Counted from the stretch's first letter, positions 34,443-44,188 are shown. The stretch is DNA of 64,000 nt from Acidobacteriota bacterium (GCA_021780075.1 JAJXZL010000005.1:412313-476312), one strand, 5' to 3'. Notes: generated by a model from the letters alone, not told the origin. Program-made: numbers and translations.

Positions 34443-36893
34443 CTACTCGCTTCTGAGCGCCTGCATGGGTTGAATGGATGCGGCGCGGCGTGCGGGCAAG
34501 AGACCAGACACAAAGACCGTGAGCAGGAGAAATGCGCCGGCCGCGCAATAGCTGATCGGGTCAAACGGCGCAACACCAAAGAGCATGGAGCGCAGCACTC
34601 GCACCGCCGCAATGGAACCGAGGCCGCCTGTCACCAGGCCAATGATGGCAACACTGGTGTTGCCGTTGAGGACCAGGCGGAAGATTCCGCCACGGGTTGA
34701 ACCCAAAGCGATACGCAGGGCAAATTCCCGGTGGCGCTCCATGACGGAATACGCCATCACCGCATATAGACCCAGCATGGCTACCAGCAAGCTGGCCAGC
34801 GCATACACGCCCAGCAACTCCGCCGGGATACGCGACATTTGATACTGCTCGCCGGTGACGTCCTCAAGAGTCCGCACATCTTCAAGCGGCAGGGATGGAT
34901 TAAGGCTCGCGACAGCCTGGCGCAATTGCCCCGCCACCGCAGGCACCGTTGTGCGCGAGCGAAGCGTTACAAAGACGTAGGCGGGACCACCCTGCGCCAG
35001 CGGCAGAAAGAGCACCGGCTGAGGCTCTGTATCGTCGGGACTGTGATAGGCGTAATCATGGGCAATGCCAACAATGTGCCGCGGCCGCTTGTTAACAATC
35101 ACGCTGCTGCCGATTGCATCGCCCTTGGGCCAGTAACGGCGCGCCATCGACTCATTCACAATGGCAACATCGGAGGATGTGGCGTTGTCCTGCCGGTCAA
35201 AGTCGCGGCCTTGCAGCAGGGGTATGCGCATGGTGTGAAAGAAGTCAGGACCCTCAAAGTCCGTCACTACTTCCATGTCCTCTTCCTTGGCGGGCACATA
35301 GCCGGGAATGCTGAAGTCCTGCGTGTTTCCGGAGCCCCAATCGCCCATGGGCAAGTGGGTGGTAAGCGTCGCGGAATCTATGCCGGGCGCGTCGCGAAGT
35401 TTATCGAGAAGAGCCGCCTCGAACGCCTGGGCGCGCTCCTTGGTATAACCGGAGCGCGAAAGATCGATGGCCGCCGTAAGGCAGTTCTGGCGATCGAAGC
35501 CCGTTGCGCGGTTGAAGATGTTCAGCGCAGTGCGGGTGAGCAACCCGCAGCAAACCAGCACGACAAAACAGATACCCAGTTGCAAGCCAAGCAGAAGGCG
35601 CTGACCACGCCTGCTGCGCGATCCTCCCGCAACCGCGGCTCCGCCTTCATGCAGCGCCTCGTTCTGCGAGACGCGCAGCGACTGGCGCACCGGGTACATG
35701 CCGCAAGCCAGTGTGACAACTGCGGCAAGCCCGGCAACAAAGAGAAGGATGCGCGCATCGCTGTGCAGGTTGAATGCCAGAGGCATTCCGAAGCTGGGCA
35801 GGAGCACGTAGAGCGCCTTTGACATGACGATACTGGCGCCCCAGCCTGCCAGCGCGCCCATGGCGGTCAACACAGCGGTCTCCGCCAGCACTTGCGCGGC
35901 AATGGTGCCCGGCGTTGCCCCCAGCGCGCTTCTTATTGCGATCTCTCTTCGCCGGCGTGCAGCATGTTGTCCAAGGAGCGAAGCGATATTGATGCACACC
36001 AGGATCATCAAGAGGGCTGAAGCCCCCATCAGGATGGGCAACTGCTCTCCAATCGTGCCAAACAGTCCTCGCTGAAAATGTAGAGAATCGCGCAGGTTCA
36101 GGTTCCATCCGTTGTAGCTGCTGTCGTGCTGCTGAGCCGCGAAGGTGCGGGCCAGAGCGTGCAACTCGGCCGCAGCGGTTGCATCCTCGACGCCGGGGCG
36201 AAGCCGAACCGCAACCTGCAGGCCATAATGCAGAAGCGGGTCAGGCGGTGCGTCGGCTGAGAGATCGCGCAGGCTGGAGAGCGGAACCCACGCCGCTTCC
36301 GCAAGGCCACCGAAGATTCCGGCGAAGTCCCGCGGCGCAACACCGATCACGGTGAATGCATGACGATTGATTGTGACGGTGCTGCCCACGATGGCGGGAT
36401 TGGCGCTGAAGCGGCTTCTCCACAGCCCGTCTGACAAAACAATTTCGTCATTGGCGCCGTACGCACGATTGTCAGCGCTGACTTGGAAGAATCGTCCCAA
36501 CTCCGGTTTCAGTCCAAGCAGTTGAAAGTAGTTCGATGAAACCGTTCCGGCAGTGATGACCTGAGGCTGGGCCGCAGGAAGCTCGAGATTCAACGTGGTC
36601 AGAGCGAAGGCAGCCGCATTCTCAAAGGAACGGCCCTGTTCGCGCACGTAGCGGTATTGGTCGTAATGCACCGAATAGCCTTCACTGCCGAGCACGGTGG
36701 CACTGATGAAACGAAGACTGCGCGGCGCGACTACGTGCGGCCAGGGATTGAAGAAGACGGCGTTTGTCCACGTCGCAACGGTAGTCAGCGCGCCGATGCC
36801 CAGCGCCAGCGTGAGCACCGCCGTGAGCGTAAAGCCCGGCGACTTGCGCAACTGGCGCATCGCGTAGCGGATGTTCTGCAACAATTGATTCAT
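34443..36893 (-). CDS. ADOP-type FtsX/MacB permease 2
   Basis: This 816-residue permease has the same layout as its neighbours: cytoplasmic leader LLQNIRYAMRQLRKSPGF, an exported MacB domain, an FtsX unit near 290-400 (MILVCINIASLLGQHAARR), a second exported domain, and a final FtsX unit near 690-815 ending ARRAASIQPMQALRSE. The exported domains differ clearly from those of the other three copies, while the leader and tail are nearly the same. ATG 36893 follows CGGAGAACGAACGCG, a spacing shared with the neighbouring copies. The gap to permease 1 is 38 bases. Confidence 0.9.
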   Translation of the reverse strand: MNQLLQNIRYAMRQLRKSPGFTLTAVLTLALGIGALTTVATWTNAVFFNPWPHVVAPRSLRFISATVLGSEGYSVHYDQYRYVREQGRSFENAAAFALTTLNLELPAAQPQVITAGTVSSNYFQLLGLKPELGRFFQVSADNRAYGANDEIVLSDGLWRSRFSANPAIVGSTVTINRHAFTVIGVAPRDFAGIFGGLAEAAWVPLSSLRDLSADAPPDPLLHYGLQVAVRLRPGVEDATAAAELHALARTFAAQQHDSSYNGWNLNLRDSLHFQRGLFGTIGEQLPILMGASALLMILVCINIASLLGQHAARRRREIAIRSALGATPGTIAAQVLAETAVLTAMGALAGWGASIVMSKALYVLLPSFGMPLAFNLHSDARILLFVAGLAAVVTLACGMYPVRQSLRVSQNEALHEGGAAVAGGSRSRRGQRLLLGLQLGICFVVLVCCGLLTRTALNIFNRATGFDRQNCLTAAIDLSRSGYTKERAQAFEAALLDKLRDAPGIDSATLTTHLPMGDWGSGNTQDFSIPGYVPAKEEDMEVVTDFEGPDFFHTMRIPLLQGRDFDRQDNATSSDVAIVNESMARRYWPKGDAIGSSVIVNKRPRHIVGIAHDYAYHSPDDTEPQPVLFLPLAQGGPAYVFVTLRSRTTVPAVAGQLRQAVASLNPSLPLEDVRTLEDVTGEQYQMSRIPAELLGVYALASLLVAMLGLYAVMAYSVMERHREFALRIALGSTRGGIFRLVLNGNTSVAIIGLVTGGLGSIAAVRVLRSMLFGVAPFDPISYCAAGAFLLLTVFVSGLLPARRAASIQPMQALRSE

Positions 36894-36985
36894 CGCGTTC
36901 GTTCTCCGTTGCATGAGTCTGCCGAGCCTTGCTACTCGCTTCTGAGCGCTTGCATGGGTTCAATGGATGCGGCGCGGCGCGCGGG
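36887..36985. repeat. Permease junction repeat (copy at 39418-39516)
   Basis: The 99 bases covering a permease start, the gap and the previous permease's tail are identical to 39418-39516 except for one base. A more diverged third copy lies around 34398-34495. Confidence 0.85.
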
Positions 36986-39424
36986 CAACCAGCTTGCCGC
37001 CAGCGTGGTGCACAGAATGGCAAGCACGGCCAGGGCAGCGGCTAGTGTGCCATTCATCACAACGCTTGCAGCACCGCCAGCAGGATCTACTCCCGAGTCT
37101 GCCAACAGATGGCCTAGCACGGGCCGCATCATCCAGCTTGCTATCAGCCCGAGCGCGACGCCCGCCGATGCCAACGCGAACCCACGTCCCACAAAAACGC
37201 GCAGGATGGCCGTGCGATCCGCTCCAAGCGCCATACGCACACCGATCTCGCGGGTACGCTGCGTCACCTGGTAACTCAGAAGTCCGAAGATGCCGATGAC
37301 CGTAAGTACCAATGCGAAGGTCGAAAAGCCACTCGCCAGCAGCGAGAAAAAGCGCGGCTCCTGAATCGTCGAGTCGATGACCGCACGCATGGTGGTAAGG
37401 CGCGCAACAGGAATTTCGGGGTCAGCGCGCTCAACGGCCTGCTGCGCTGCTGCTGCCAAATTGACATCTGCCGCGGTACGAATCGCAAAACTGGTTGGGA
37501 ACCAACCGTTGATCATACCCGTCATGGCGTCAGAAAGCTGCGCTATAGGAGCGTAGATGACAACGCCCTGGCTCTCAACGAGCGAGTGCATCTGCACATC
37601 CGCAACAACGCCTACGATGCGCCAGTTCGTGTCCTTCCCTGAGCGAATGGATTCTCCAATGGGCGATCGGCCTGGCCACCACCGCTTTGCTGCCGTCGCG
37701 CCGATTACGATTACCGGATCACTCCCGGCACGGTCACTGTCTGCGATATCCCGGCCCGCGAGCAGCGGGATCCCCATCGTCTGGAAATATCCCGGTGTGA
37801 CAGCGCGGAACTCGACAGTCTGTTCCAGATTCTGCCGGATCGTTGGATAGCCGCCGATGTTGAGTCCGCGATCCAAGGGCAATCCATTCACCGCTGCGAT
37901 GTGATCCACACCGGGAACGCGGGCTAATCTGTCGAACACGGTGGTAATGAACTGCATGGTTTGTCGCGTGTTCGCGTAGTGATCGCCTTTGAGCGCCACT
38001 TGAAAGACCGTAAGCTGCCTGGGCTCTATCCCGGTGGGCAAGGCGCGCAGCCGGACAAAGGTGCCCAGCAGCAGCGATGCCGTGGAGACCAGCACGGTAG
38101 CGGCCGCAATCTGCGCTACGATCAGCGCTCGCGACAGTCGCGCATGCGAAACTGTTTCGCCGAGCGACGGCCCTCCCAACCGCATCTCGCTTCGCGTCTT
38201 GCGGAGAACGAGCCAGGCCGGGAGTATGGAGACAACTCCTGTAGCGGATAGTGCAACCACGAGGATCACCGCGCTCAACAGCCACAGACTCGGCTCGCCA
38301 TGCAGGTTGGGCACTGCAAGCGACGCGGCATGGAGTAGTAACCCGGCCCCCATGTGCGCCACCAGCACGGCGACAATTCCGCCGCTTAGCCCGAGCAACA
38401 ATCCCTCGCAGGCCATGAGCCACACCAGACGCTCGCGTGTGGCGCCGAGTGCCGAGCGGAGGGCGATTTCTCGCGAGCGGCGCATGGCGCGCGCCAACAT
38501 CAGCCCGGCCAGATTCAGGCATGCAACCAGCAGCACTGTCAGGACTGCGCCCATCACCGTGAGCAGGCTGCGGCGCACGTCGCTGACCATCACATCCTGG
38601 AGCTTCCAAACGCGAAGTTCATGAAGTGTATTTCCACGCCCCAACCATTTCTTGTACCCCGGGTACTGCTGATAGAAGACAGGGGTGAGTGCGTTCAATT
38701 GCTGCTGGACCTGATTGAGGGTCACACCGGGCTGCAGCCGCGCAATCATCTCATAGTTGTCCCCTTCGTAGCCTGGGTCTTTCGGGCTCAACTGCAACGG
38801 TTGCCAAACATCGGGAGTTCCAAGGACGCCCGGCGCGGTTTCAGTGGTCACGGCAAAGCCGGCCGGCATCACTCCTACAACCGTAAAGGTCTCTTCGTTC
38901 ATACGGATGGCGCGGCCCACAATGGCTGGATCGCGGTCAAAGAGACGGCTCCATAGTCCATCGCTCAGCACTACCGCTCTGCCGCCCTCTGGCCGATCCT
39001 CATCGGGAGTAAAGACTCTTCCCAGTGCGGGCTCCATGCCAAGAGTGCGGAAGTAGCCCTCAGAGACGCGCAGCGAAGTGATCTGGGCAGCGCGGCCCCC
39101 GTCGAGTGCGAGATTGACAGAAGGGCTATTGTCATCCATCACCGCAACAGAGGAAAATTCCTGGCTGTGTTCGTGCACAAAATCCGCTGCGGTGCCGGTC
39201 TGCTCTGCATTCGGGCGCTCATGTGGGAAGGTAAACGCTATGCCCACCAAGCGGCCCGGATCGGGATAGGGCAAAGGCTCAAGCAGCACGATATAGATCA
39301 CGCTATACACGGCCGCAGTCACGCCGACGCCCAGTGCCAGCGTGAGCACCGCCGTGAGCGTAAAGCCCGGCGACTTGCGCAACTGGCGCACAGCGTAACG
39401 GATGTCCTGCAAAAGTCGATTCAT
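36932..39424 (-). CDS. ADOP-type FtsX/MacB permease 3
   Basis: This 830-residue protein starts LLQDIRYAVRQLRKSPGF and has two exported MacB domains and two FtsX units. The first FtsX unit shows SREIALRSALGATRERLV; the last has TREIGVRMALGADRTAILR and ends ARRAASIEPMQALRSE. ATG 39424 is used because it keeps the same CGGAGAACG ribosome site as the neighbouring copies. The region from its start codon upstream into permease 4 is nearly identical to the region between permeases 2 and 3. Confidence 0.9.
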   Translation of the reverse strand: MNRLLQDIRYAVRQLRKSPGFTLTAVLTLALGVGVTAAVYSVIYIVLLEPLPYPDPGRLVGIAFTFPHERPNAEQTGTAADFVHEHSQEFSSVAVMDDNSPSVNLALDGGRAAQITSLRVSEGYFRTLGMEPALGRVFTPDEDRPEGGRAVVLSDGLWSRLFDRDPAIVGRAIRMNEETFTVVGVMPAGFAVTTETAPGVLGTPDVWQPLQLSPKDPGYEGDNYEMIARLQPGVTLNQVQQQLNALTPVFYQQYPGYKKWLGRGNTLHELRVWKLQDVMVSDVRRSLLTVMGAVLTVLLVACLNLAGLMLARAMRRSREIALRSALGATRERLVWLMACEGLLLGLSGGIVAVLVAHMGAGLLLHAASLAVPNLHGEPSLWLLSAVILVVALSATGVVSILPAWLVLRKTRSEMRLGGPSLGETVSHARLSRALIVAQIAAATVLVSTASLLLGTFVRLRALPTGIEPRQLTVFQVALKGDHYANTRQTMQFITTVFDRLARVPGVDHIAAVNGLPLDRGLNIGGYPTIRQNLEQTVEFRAVTPGYFQTMGIPLLAGRDIADSDRAGSDPVIVIGATAAKRWWPGRSPIGESIRSGKDTNWRIVGVVADVQMHSLVESQGVVIYAPIAQLSDAMTGMINGWFPTSFAIRTAADVNLAAAAQQAVERADPEIPVARLTTMRAVIDSTIQEPRFFSLLASGFSTFALVLTVIGIFGLLSYQVTQRTREIGVRMALGADRTAILRVFVGRGFALASAGVALGLIASWMMRPVLGHLLADSGVDPAGGAASVVMNGTLAAALAVLAILCTTLAASWLPARRAASIEPMQALRSE

Positions 39425-39516
39425 CGCGTTCGTTCTCCGTTGCATGAGTCTGCCGAGCTTTGCTACTCGCTTCTGAGCGCTTGCATGGGTTCAATGGATG
39501 CGGCGCGGCGCGCGGG
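39418..39516. repeat. Permease junction repeat (copy at 36887-36985)
   Basis: This is the second near-identical junction, between permease 4 and permease 3. It includes the shared ribosome site and the last codons for the IEPMQALRSE tail. Confidence 0.85.
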
Positions 39517-41940
39517 GATGACTGATGCCGCGAGCGCGAGCAAGAAGATGGAAACCGCGGCAAGCGCAAGAACCAATGGGTCGAGCGGGTTGACCTGGAA
39601 CAACAGCGAGCTCAGCAGACGCGTGGCGAATACAGCGGCCACTACGCCGATGCAGCAACCCGCAATGCCAAGTTTTGCGCCGGAGACGAGCACCAGCCGC
39701 ATGACGCTGGAGCGCTGCGAGCCGAGCGCGAGGCGGATGGCCAGCTCCTGCGTGCGCAGCGCCGCGGAAAAGGCGATGACGCTGTAAATGCCAAGCAGCG
39801 CCAACAAGACCGCTGCAGCGGCAAAGCTGGAGATGAGTACCGCGTTAAAGCGGCGCGATGCCTCTCCCTCGGCGACAACCTGCTCCATGGATTCGACCTG
39901 CGTGAGAGGCAGCAGCGGATCAATGGAGCGGACGGTGGAGCGCAGAGCGTTGGCCAGTTGTTCCGGCGGCAACTGGCTGCGCAGGACGATTGCGCCTCCG
40001 GTACCATTCAACATGTCGGCATTCACGAGATTGCCAAGCGCGGCCTTGAACTGGCTCGCTGGCTGGTAGACCTGCTCGCGGGTTGCTTCATCGGCAGTGC
40101 CCTGCTTAATGTCGCCAATCTCGCCCACGACGGTCATCCATGGCGCAGGCGTTTCGGGTGCACCGACGTGCATGCGCTTGCCTATGGGGTCCTGGCCGGG
40201 CCAGTAGTGCTCCGCCAGAGTGCGATTCACAATGACGACCAGCGGAGAGTCCGCACGATCAGCCGCAGTAAAGTCGCGGCCCCTCAACAGGGGGATGCCG
40301 GCTGCGCGGAAATAATCGCCAATGATCCCGGACCACCAAGCTACATTCAGCTCTGCTCCTTTGGGCGGGACGTAGCCTTCGGGAACGAATGCCGTGTTAC
40401 TGTTGTTGCCGGTTGCGGGCAGGTTTGATGTGATGCCAACTGCCTGAACGCCGGGCAACTGCTGCAGCCTGAACAGCAGGCTTGTATTGAACGCATCCAC
40501 GGCGGCCTGCGTTGAGTATTGCTGCAGGGGCAGACCGTAGGCAGCGGTGAGCATGTGATCCGCACGGAAGCCCAGATCGACGGCGCGCAGTTTCTCAAAG
40601 CTGCGCAGCAGCAGGCCAGAGGCAGCCAGCAGCACCAGCGCCACGGCAATCTCCGCAACCACCAGAACCGAGCGCAGCCGCGCATGGCCTGCGCCTGCCA
40701 TGCCGGTGCGACCACCTTCCTTCAGCGTTTCATTCACGCCCGTGCGCGAAGCAGCAAAGGCGGGAATCAGTCCGCACAACACGCCGGTCAACACCGCCAG
40801 CAGCAGCGCGAAGGCCATCACATTCCAGTCGAGGGCAATGGAGCTGATGCGCGGAAGCGTCTCCGGCAGAAAGCTGATGCCCACGCGCAGCACCATCGCC
40901 GCGAGCCCCAGCCCGAGCAGCCCGCCAGCGATGCTGAGCGTCAGCGCTTCCAGCAGATTCTGGCGGATTACCGCTGCCGCGGTGGCTCCCAGTGCGAGGC
41001 GCACGGCGATTTCGCGGCGGCGGCGGATGACCCTGACCAGCAGCAGGCCCGCGAGATTGGCGCAGGCGATAAACAGCACCACGGCCACAGCGAGAAAGAG
41101 CATCCGGACAAGAGGCCTCGCCGTTGTCACGGTCGCCTCATCAAGCGGCTGTACGACGGCACGAATGCGCAGGCTGTTCATGAACGATGGGAAGCTGCGC
41201 ATAATCTGCTGCGCGACGAGATTCGCGTCCTGCTGGGCCTGCGCGGGCGTCACGCCGGGCTTGAGGCGGCCTACCATTTGAAAATTCCAGCTCGCCGCTC
41301 CCTGTTCAATATCCTGCGGGGTGAAGCTCATGGGAACCCACAGCTCACTGCGGTTCAACTGCCCCGGCACCAGCGGAAACTCAAAGCTCCGCGGCATGAC
41401 GCCAATGATTTCGTAGGGCTTGCGGTCGAGCTGGATCTTTGTGCCGAGAATGTTTGAATCGCCGTGAAAGCGGCTGCGCCACATCTGGTAGCTGATGACG
41501 ACGACCTGCGCTCTGCCTTCGTCCTCCTGCTGCGAGAAAACGCGTCCCATCAGAGGCGATACGCCAAGAATGGGAAACATGGCGGCGGTCATGCGCGTCG
41601 CATTAATCTGCGCGGGTTCGCCTGCTCCGGACAACTCGAATTGCGTCTGCCGCAAACTGCCAAGATCAGAGAAGCTGTGCGTATCGCGCCGGTACGTGAT
41701 CGTCTCCGGCGTCGTCACCTGCGGACCGCCGAACGCGTCGCCCGCGCCTTCAAGCGTGTCGCCGACCACGACCAGCCTTTCAGGTTTCTGGAACGGCAGA
41801 GGTCGCAGCAGCACGCCCTCCACAATGGAGAAGATGGCAGTGGTGGCACCGATGCCAAAGGCCAGCGTGAGCACCGCGGTAAGCGTAAACCCCGGCGACA
41901 GGCGCAACTGGCGCAGCGCAAAACGCAGGTCCTGGAGCAT
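39463..41940 (-). CDS. ADOP-type FtsX/MacB permease 4 (first in transcription)
   Basis: This 825-residue permease begins MLQDLRFALRQLRLSPGF and has the double MacB/FtsX layout, ending ARRAASIEPMQALRSE. The middle FtsX unit has RRRREIAVRLALGATAAAVIR and the last has TQELAIRLALGSQRSSVMR. It begins 2 bases after the stop of the first ATPase gene, so these two are tightly coupled and probably form a working pair. Its leader differs more from the other three, which fits it being the older copy or a separate line. Confidence 0.9.
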   Translation of the reverse strand: MLQDLRFALRQLRLSPGFTLTAVLTLAFGIGATTAIFSIVEGVLLRPLPFQKPERLVVVGDTLEGAGDAFGGPQVTTPETITYRRDTHSFSDLGSLRQTQFELSGAGEPAQINATRMTAAMFPILGVSPLMGRVFSQQEDEGRAQVVVISYQMWRSRFHGDSNILGTKIQLDRKPYEIIGVMPRSFEFPLVPGQLNRSELWVPMSFTPQDIEQGAASWNFQMVGRLKPGVTPAQAQQDANLVAQQIMRSFPSFMNSLRIRAVVQPLDEATVTTARPLVRMLFLAVAVVLFIACANLAGLLLVRVIRRRREIAVRLALGATAAAVIRQNLLEALTLSIAGGLLGLGLAAMVLRVGISFLPETLPRISSIALDWNVMAFALLLAVLTGVLCGLIPAFAASRTGVNETLKEGGRTGMAGAGHARLRSVLVVAEIAVALVLLAASGLLLRSFEKLRAVDLGFRADHMLTAAYGLPLQQYSTQAAVDAFNTSLLFRLQQLPGVQAVGITSNLPATGNNSNTAFVPEGYVPPKGAELNVAWWSGIIGDYFRAAGIPLLRGRDFTAADRADSPLVVIVNRTLAEHYWPGQDPIGKRMHVGAPETPAPWMTVVGEIGDIKQGTADEATREQVYQPASQFKAALGNLVNADMLNGTGGAIVLRSQLPPEQLANALRSTVRSIDPLLPLTQVESMEQVVAEGEASRRFNAVLISSFAAAAVLLALLGIYSVIAFSAALRTQELAIRLALGSQRSSVMRLVLVSGAKLGIAGCCIGVVAAVFATRLLSSLLFQVNPLDPLVLALAAVSIFLLALAASVIPARRAASIEPMQALRSE

Positions 41941-41942
41941 GG

Positions 41943-42665
41943 TTAGGCCTCCACTTCTTCAGTGAGCTTCTTGAGTTCTCCCTCGGAGACGACCTTGCCA
42001 TCGAACAGATGCACCTCGCGCTGCGCGTGCTTGGCAAAACGCGGATCGTGCGTGACCATGCAGATGGTGGAGCCCTCGCGGTGCAGGTCGGCAAGCAGAT
42101 GCATCACCGCTTCGCCGTTCTTTGAATCCAGATTGCCCGTCGGCTCGTCGGCCAGCAGGATGGAAGGCGAACCCGCCAACGCGCGCGCCACGGCCACGCG
42201 CTGCTGCTGGCCGCCGGAGAGCTGCGCGGGAAAGTGCCGCATGCGGTGCGCCATGTTCACGCGCTCCAGCGCATCCTTCACGCGCTTTTTGCGCTCGGCC
42301 GACGGCATGCCCGCGCGATACGTCAGCGGTAGCTCAACATTCTCCTCCACGCTCAGGTCGCCGATGAGGTTGAAGCTCTGGAAGATGAACCCAATCTCCT
42401 GGTTGCGAATGCGCGAGCGATCGCTGAAGCTCAGGTTCTCCACAGGATTGCCGTTGAGCAGATAGCGGCCACCCGTGGGCGTATCGAGCAGGCCCAGGAT
42501 CGACAGCAGCGTCGATTTACCGCAGCCCGACGGCCCGGACATGGCCACGTACTCGCCGCGCGAGATGGTGAGGTGAATGCCGGAGAGCGCGTGCGTCTCC
42601 ACTTCGTCGGTGTAGAAAACTTTCTTCAGGTCCTCAATTTCAATCAGCTTGTCGCCCGCAGTCAT
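41943..42665 (-). CDS. ABC exporter ATPase (LolD/MacB-type), canonical
   Basis: This 240-residue ATPase has a full set of motifs: Walker A GPSGCGKST, Q-loop FIFQSFNLIGDLSV, signature LSGGQQQRVAVARAL, Walker B ILLADEPTGNLDS and switch VTHDPRF. It belongs to the MacB/LolD group that powers FtsX-fold permeases. It lies between the adaptor gene (68 bases) and permease 4 (2 bases). Because every key residue is kept, it is the likelier main motor of the operon. Confidence 0.95.
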   Translation of the reverse strand: MTAGDKLIEIEDLKKVFYTDEVETHALSGIHLTISRGEYVAMSGPSGCGKSTLLSILGLLDTPTGGRYLLNGNPVENLSFSDRSRIRNQEIGFIFQSFNLIGDLSVEENVELPLTYRAGMPSAERKKRVKDALERVNMAHRMRHFPAQLSGGQQQRVAVARALAGSPSILLADEPTGNLDSKNGEAVMHLLADLHREGSTICMVTHDPRFAKHAQREVHLFDGKVVSEGELKKLTEEVEA

Positions 42666-42733
42666 TCTGCCTCCCTCGTGTTGTGCACATCATGCAATCT
42701 GTATCTGCATTCCTGGTCGCCGTCCGCGCCGGA

Positions 42734-44002
42734 CTAATCCAGCCGGATGCGGTCAACGCTGTCATAGCGCGACATGTCCGAAAGAATGACCACGTCGCCT
42801 TCCTTCAACCCTTCAAGCACCTGAATGTTATTGACCGAAGCGCGGCCCACCTTGACCGGAACGCGCGTTGCGCCCTTGCCATCCGCATCCACCTTGAAGA
42901 GGCTTAGCGTCGAGTTCTCATTGCCCAGCGCCGGACGGCCCACATAGAGCACGTCGTTCAGGTGCTCCAGATCGATGGTTCCGTCTACGCTCAACTGCGG
43001 CACTGCGCCCGGCGGCAGCGGCCCATCGAGTTGTACGTCAACCGTGCGCGTTCCGTTCACCACAGAAGGATCGATGCGGATGACGTGCCCCGGAATGATC
43101 CCATTGTGCGTGTCGATCGTCGAAGGCTGCCCGATCTGAATGTCGCGCGCCTGCGTCTCCGCAATCTGCAGCGCGGCCTTCAGCTTGTCGCGCTGGATGA
43201 CCTCGGCCACCGATGTTCCCACCGCCACGTGCTGCCCCACCTGGACCGGCGTCGCGAGAGGCGCAAGCGTACCGGAGATGCTCGACCGCACCTGCAGTTC
43301 CTGCGACTGCTTCTGATAGAGAGCGAGCAGCGCCTTTGCCTGGTCGATCTTGGTCTGCGCAGACGCAAGCTGCACCTCGATTGCTTTCTGGTTTACCTCA
43401 AGCTGCTGAATGCTCAGGTGATGCTGCGCCGTCAGTTGATCCGCGGTGTTCTTGGACTTCTGATAGGCCAGCCCGGAGATCACGCCGAGCTTGTACAGCG
43501 CCTCGTCAGTCTGTGCCTGCAGTTGGTCCTGCGTGTAGTCGGCATTCACCGCCGCCGCCGCAGTTTTCTTGTCCATCAGCGTGCTTTGCAGTTGCGCCTG
43601 CAGGCTCTTGTAATCCGCCTCGGCAGCCTTCACCGCAAGCTGCGCATCCAGCAGCTTCTGCTCCAGCTCGGGGTCCGCCAGGTCCATGATGACGGTATTC
43701 GGCGTTACCTGTGCGCCGGGTAGCATGCGAATGCGCACCACGGTTGCTTCTGTCGGTGCGGGGATCAGCTCAATCGAGTCCTCGCGCGGCACCAGGGAAC
43801 CGGTTGACCCGCGCACCTGGCGAATCATCGGGCCGCGCTTCACCGTGTCGGTCCATATCGTCGAGCGATCCACGGTAGGCGCCGCCGGCTTGAGCCGCGA
43901 CACGGCCACCGTCAGAACAGCAAGAACCAACACCGCTGCGCCAGCCCATACCAGCAGGCGGCGCTTCCTCTTTTGCTTCAGGTCGGGGCGTGCGATATCC
44001 AT
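42734..44002 (-). CDS. HlyD/MacA-type periplasmic adaptor
   Basis: This 422-residue membrane-fusion protein has a short basic N-terminus and one membrane anchor (about 18-38). Lipoyl-type half motifs flank a long coiled-coil hairpin (about 110-250, rich in Leu, Ala, Gln and Lys; for example QAKALLALYQKQSQELQVR). A beta-barrel and membrane-proximal domain lead to the C-terminus. It should bridge the ABC permeases to the TolC-like channel. ATG 44002 has no strong ribosome site; the frame is open for 10 codons upstream. A sigma-54-like promoter overlaps its leader. It is the first gene of the operon. Confidence 0.9.
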   Translation of the reverse strand: MDIARPDLKQKRKRRLLVWAGAAVLVLAVLTVAVSRLKPAAPTVDRSTIWTDTVKRGPMIRQVRGSTGSLVPREDSIELIPAPTEATVVRIRMLPGAQVTPNTVIMDLADPELEQKLLDAQLAVKAAEADYKSLQAQLQSTLMDKKTAAAAVNADYTQDQLQAQTDEALYKLGVISGLAYQKSKNTADQLTAQHHLSIQQLEVNQKAIEVQLASAQTKIDQAKALLALYQKQSQELQVRSSISGTLAPLATPVQVGQHVAVGTSVAEVIQRDKLKAALQIAETQARDIQIGQPSTIDTHNGIIPGHVIRIDPSVVNGTRTVDVQLDGPLPPGAVPQLSVDGTIDLEHLNDVLYVGRPALGNENSTLSLFKVDADGKGATRVPVKVGRASVNNIQVLEGLKEGDVVILSDMSRYDSVDRIRLD

Positions 44003-44015
44003 CACATCTAGATAC

Positions 44016-44032
44016 TGCACTTGCCATGCCAA
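44016..44032 (-). promoter_or_regulatory. Sigma-54-type promoter match before the efflux operon
   Basis: On the minus strand the site reads TTGGCATGGCAAGTGCA, matching 15 of 17 positions of YTGGCACGRNNNTTGCW, with the invariant GG and GC spaced 10 apart. Start of transcription would fall within a few bases of the adaptor's ATG, which is unusually close. Confidence 0.5.
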
Positions 44033-44072
44033 ATGTTCCCTGTAATTTTCCGATGGAAATGAGTCACTTGCA

Positions 44073-44127
44073 GACAGTCAATTCAACCGGGGTGGAGGCT
44101 GGGTGACCGCTTCTGTGCCTGACTGTC
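44073..44127. promoter_or_regulatory. Candidate activator half-sites upstream of the efflux operon
   Basis: GACAGTCA (44073-44080) and its reverse complement TGACTGTC (44120-44127) lie 39 bases apart, upstream of the sigma-54-like site. A nearer palindrome, TTTCCGATGGAAA, spans 44047-44059. These are possible binding sites for the operon's own regulator, with no direct proof. Confidence 0.3.
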
Positions 44128-44188
44128 CGATTTCGAACACTCAAGCGCCACAAAAGCGGTCGGGAATGGATTGCAGGTCTGTGCCCGG

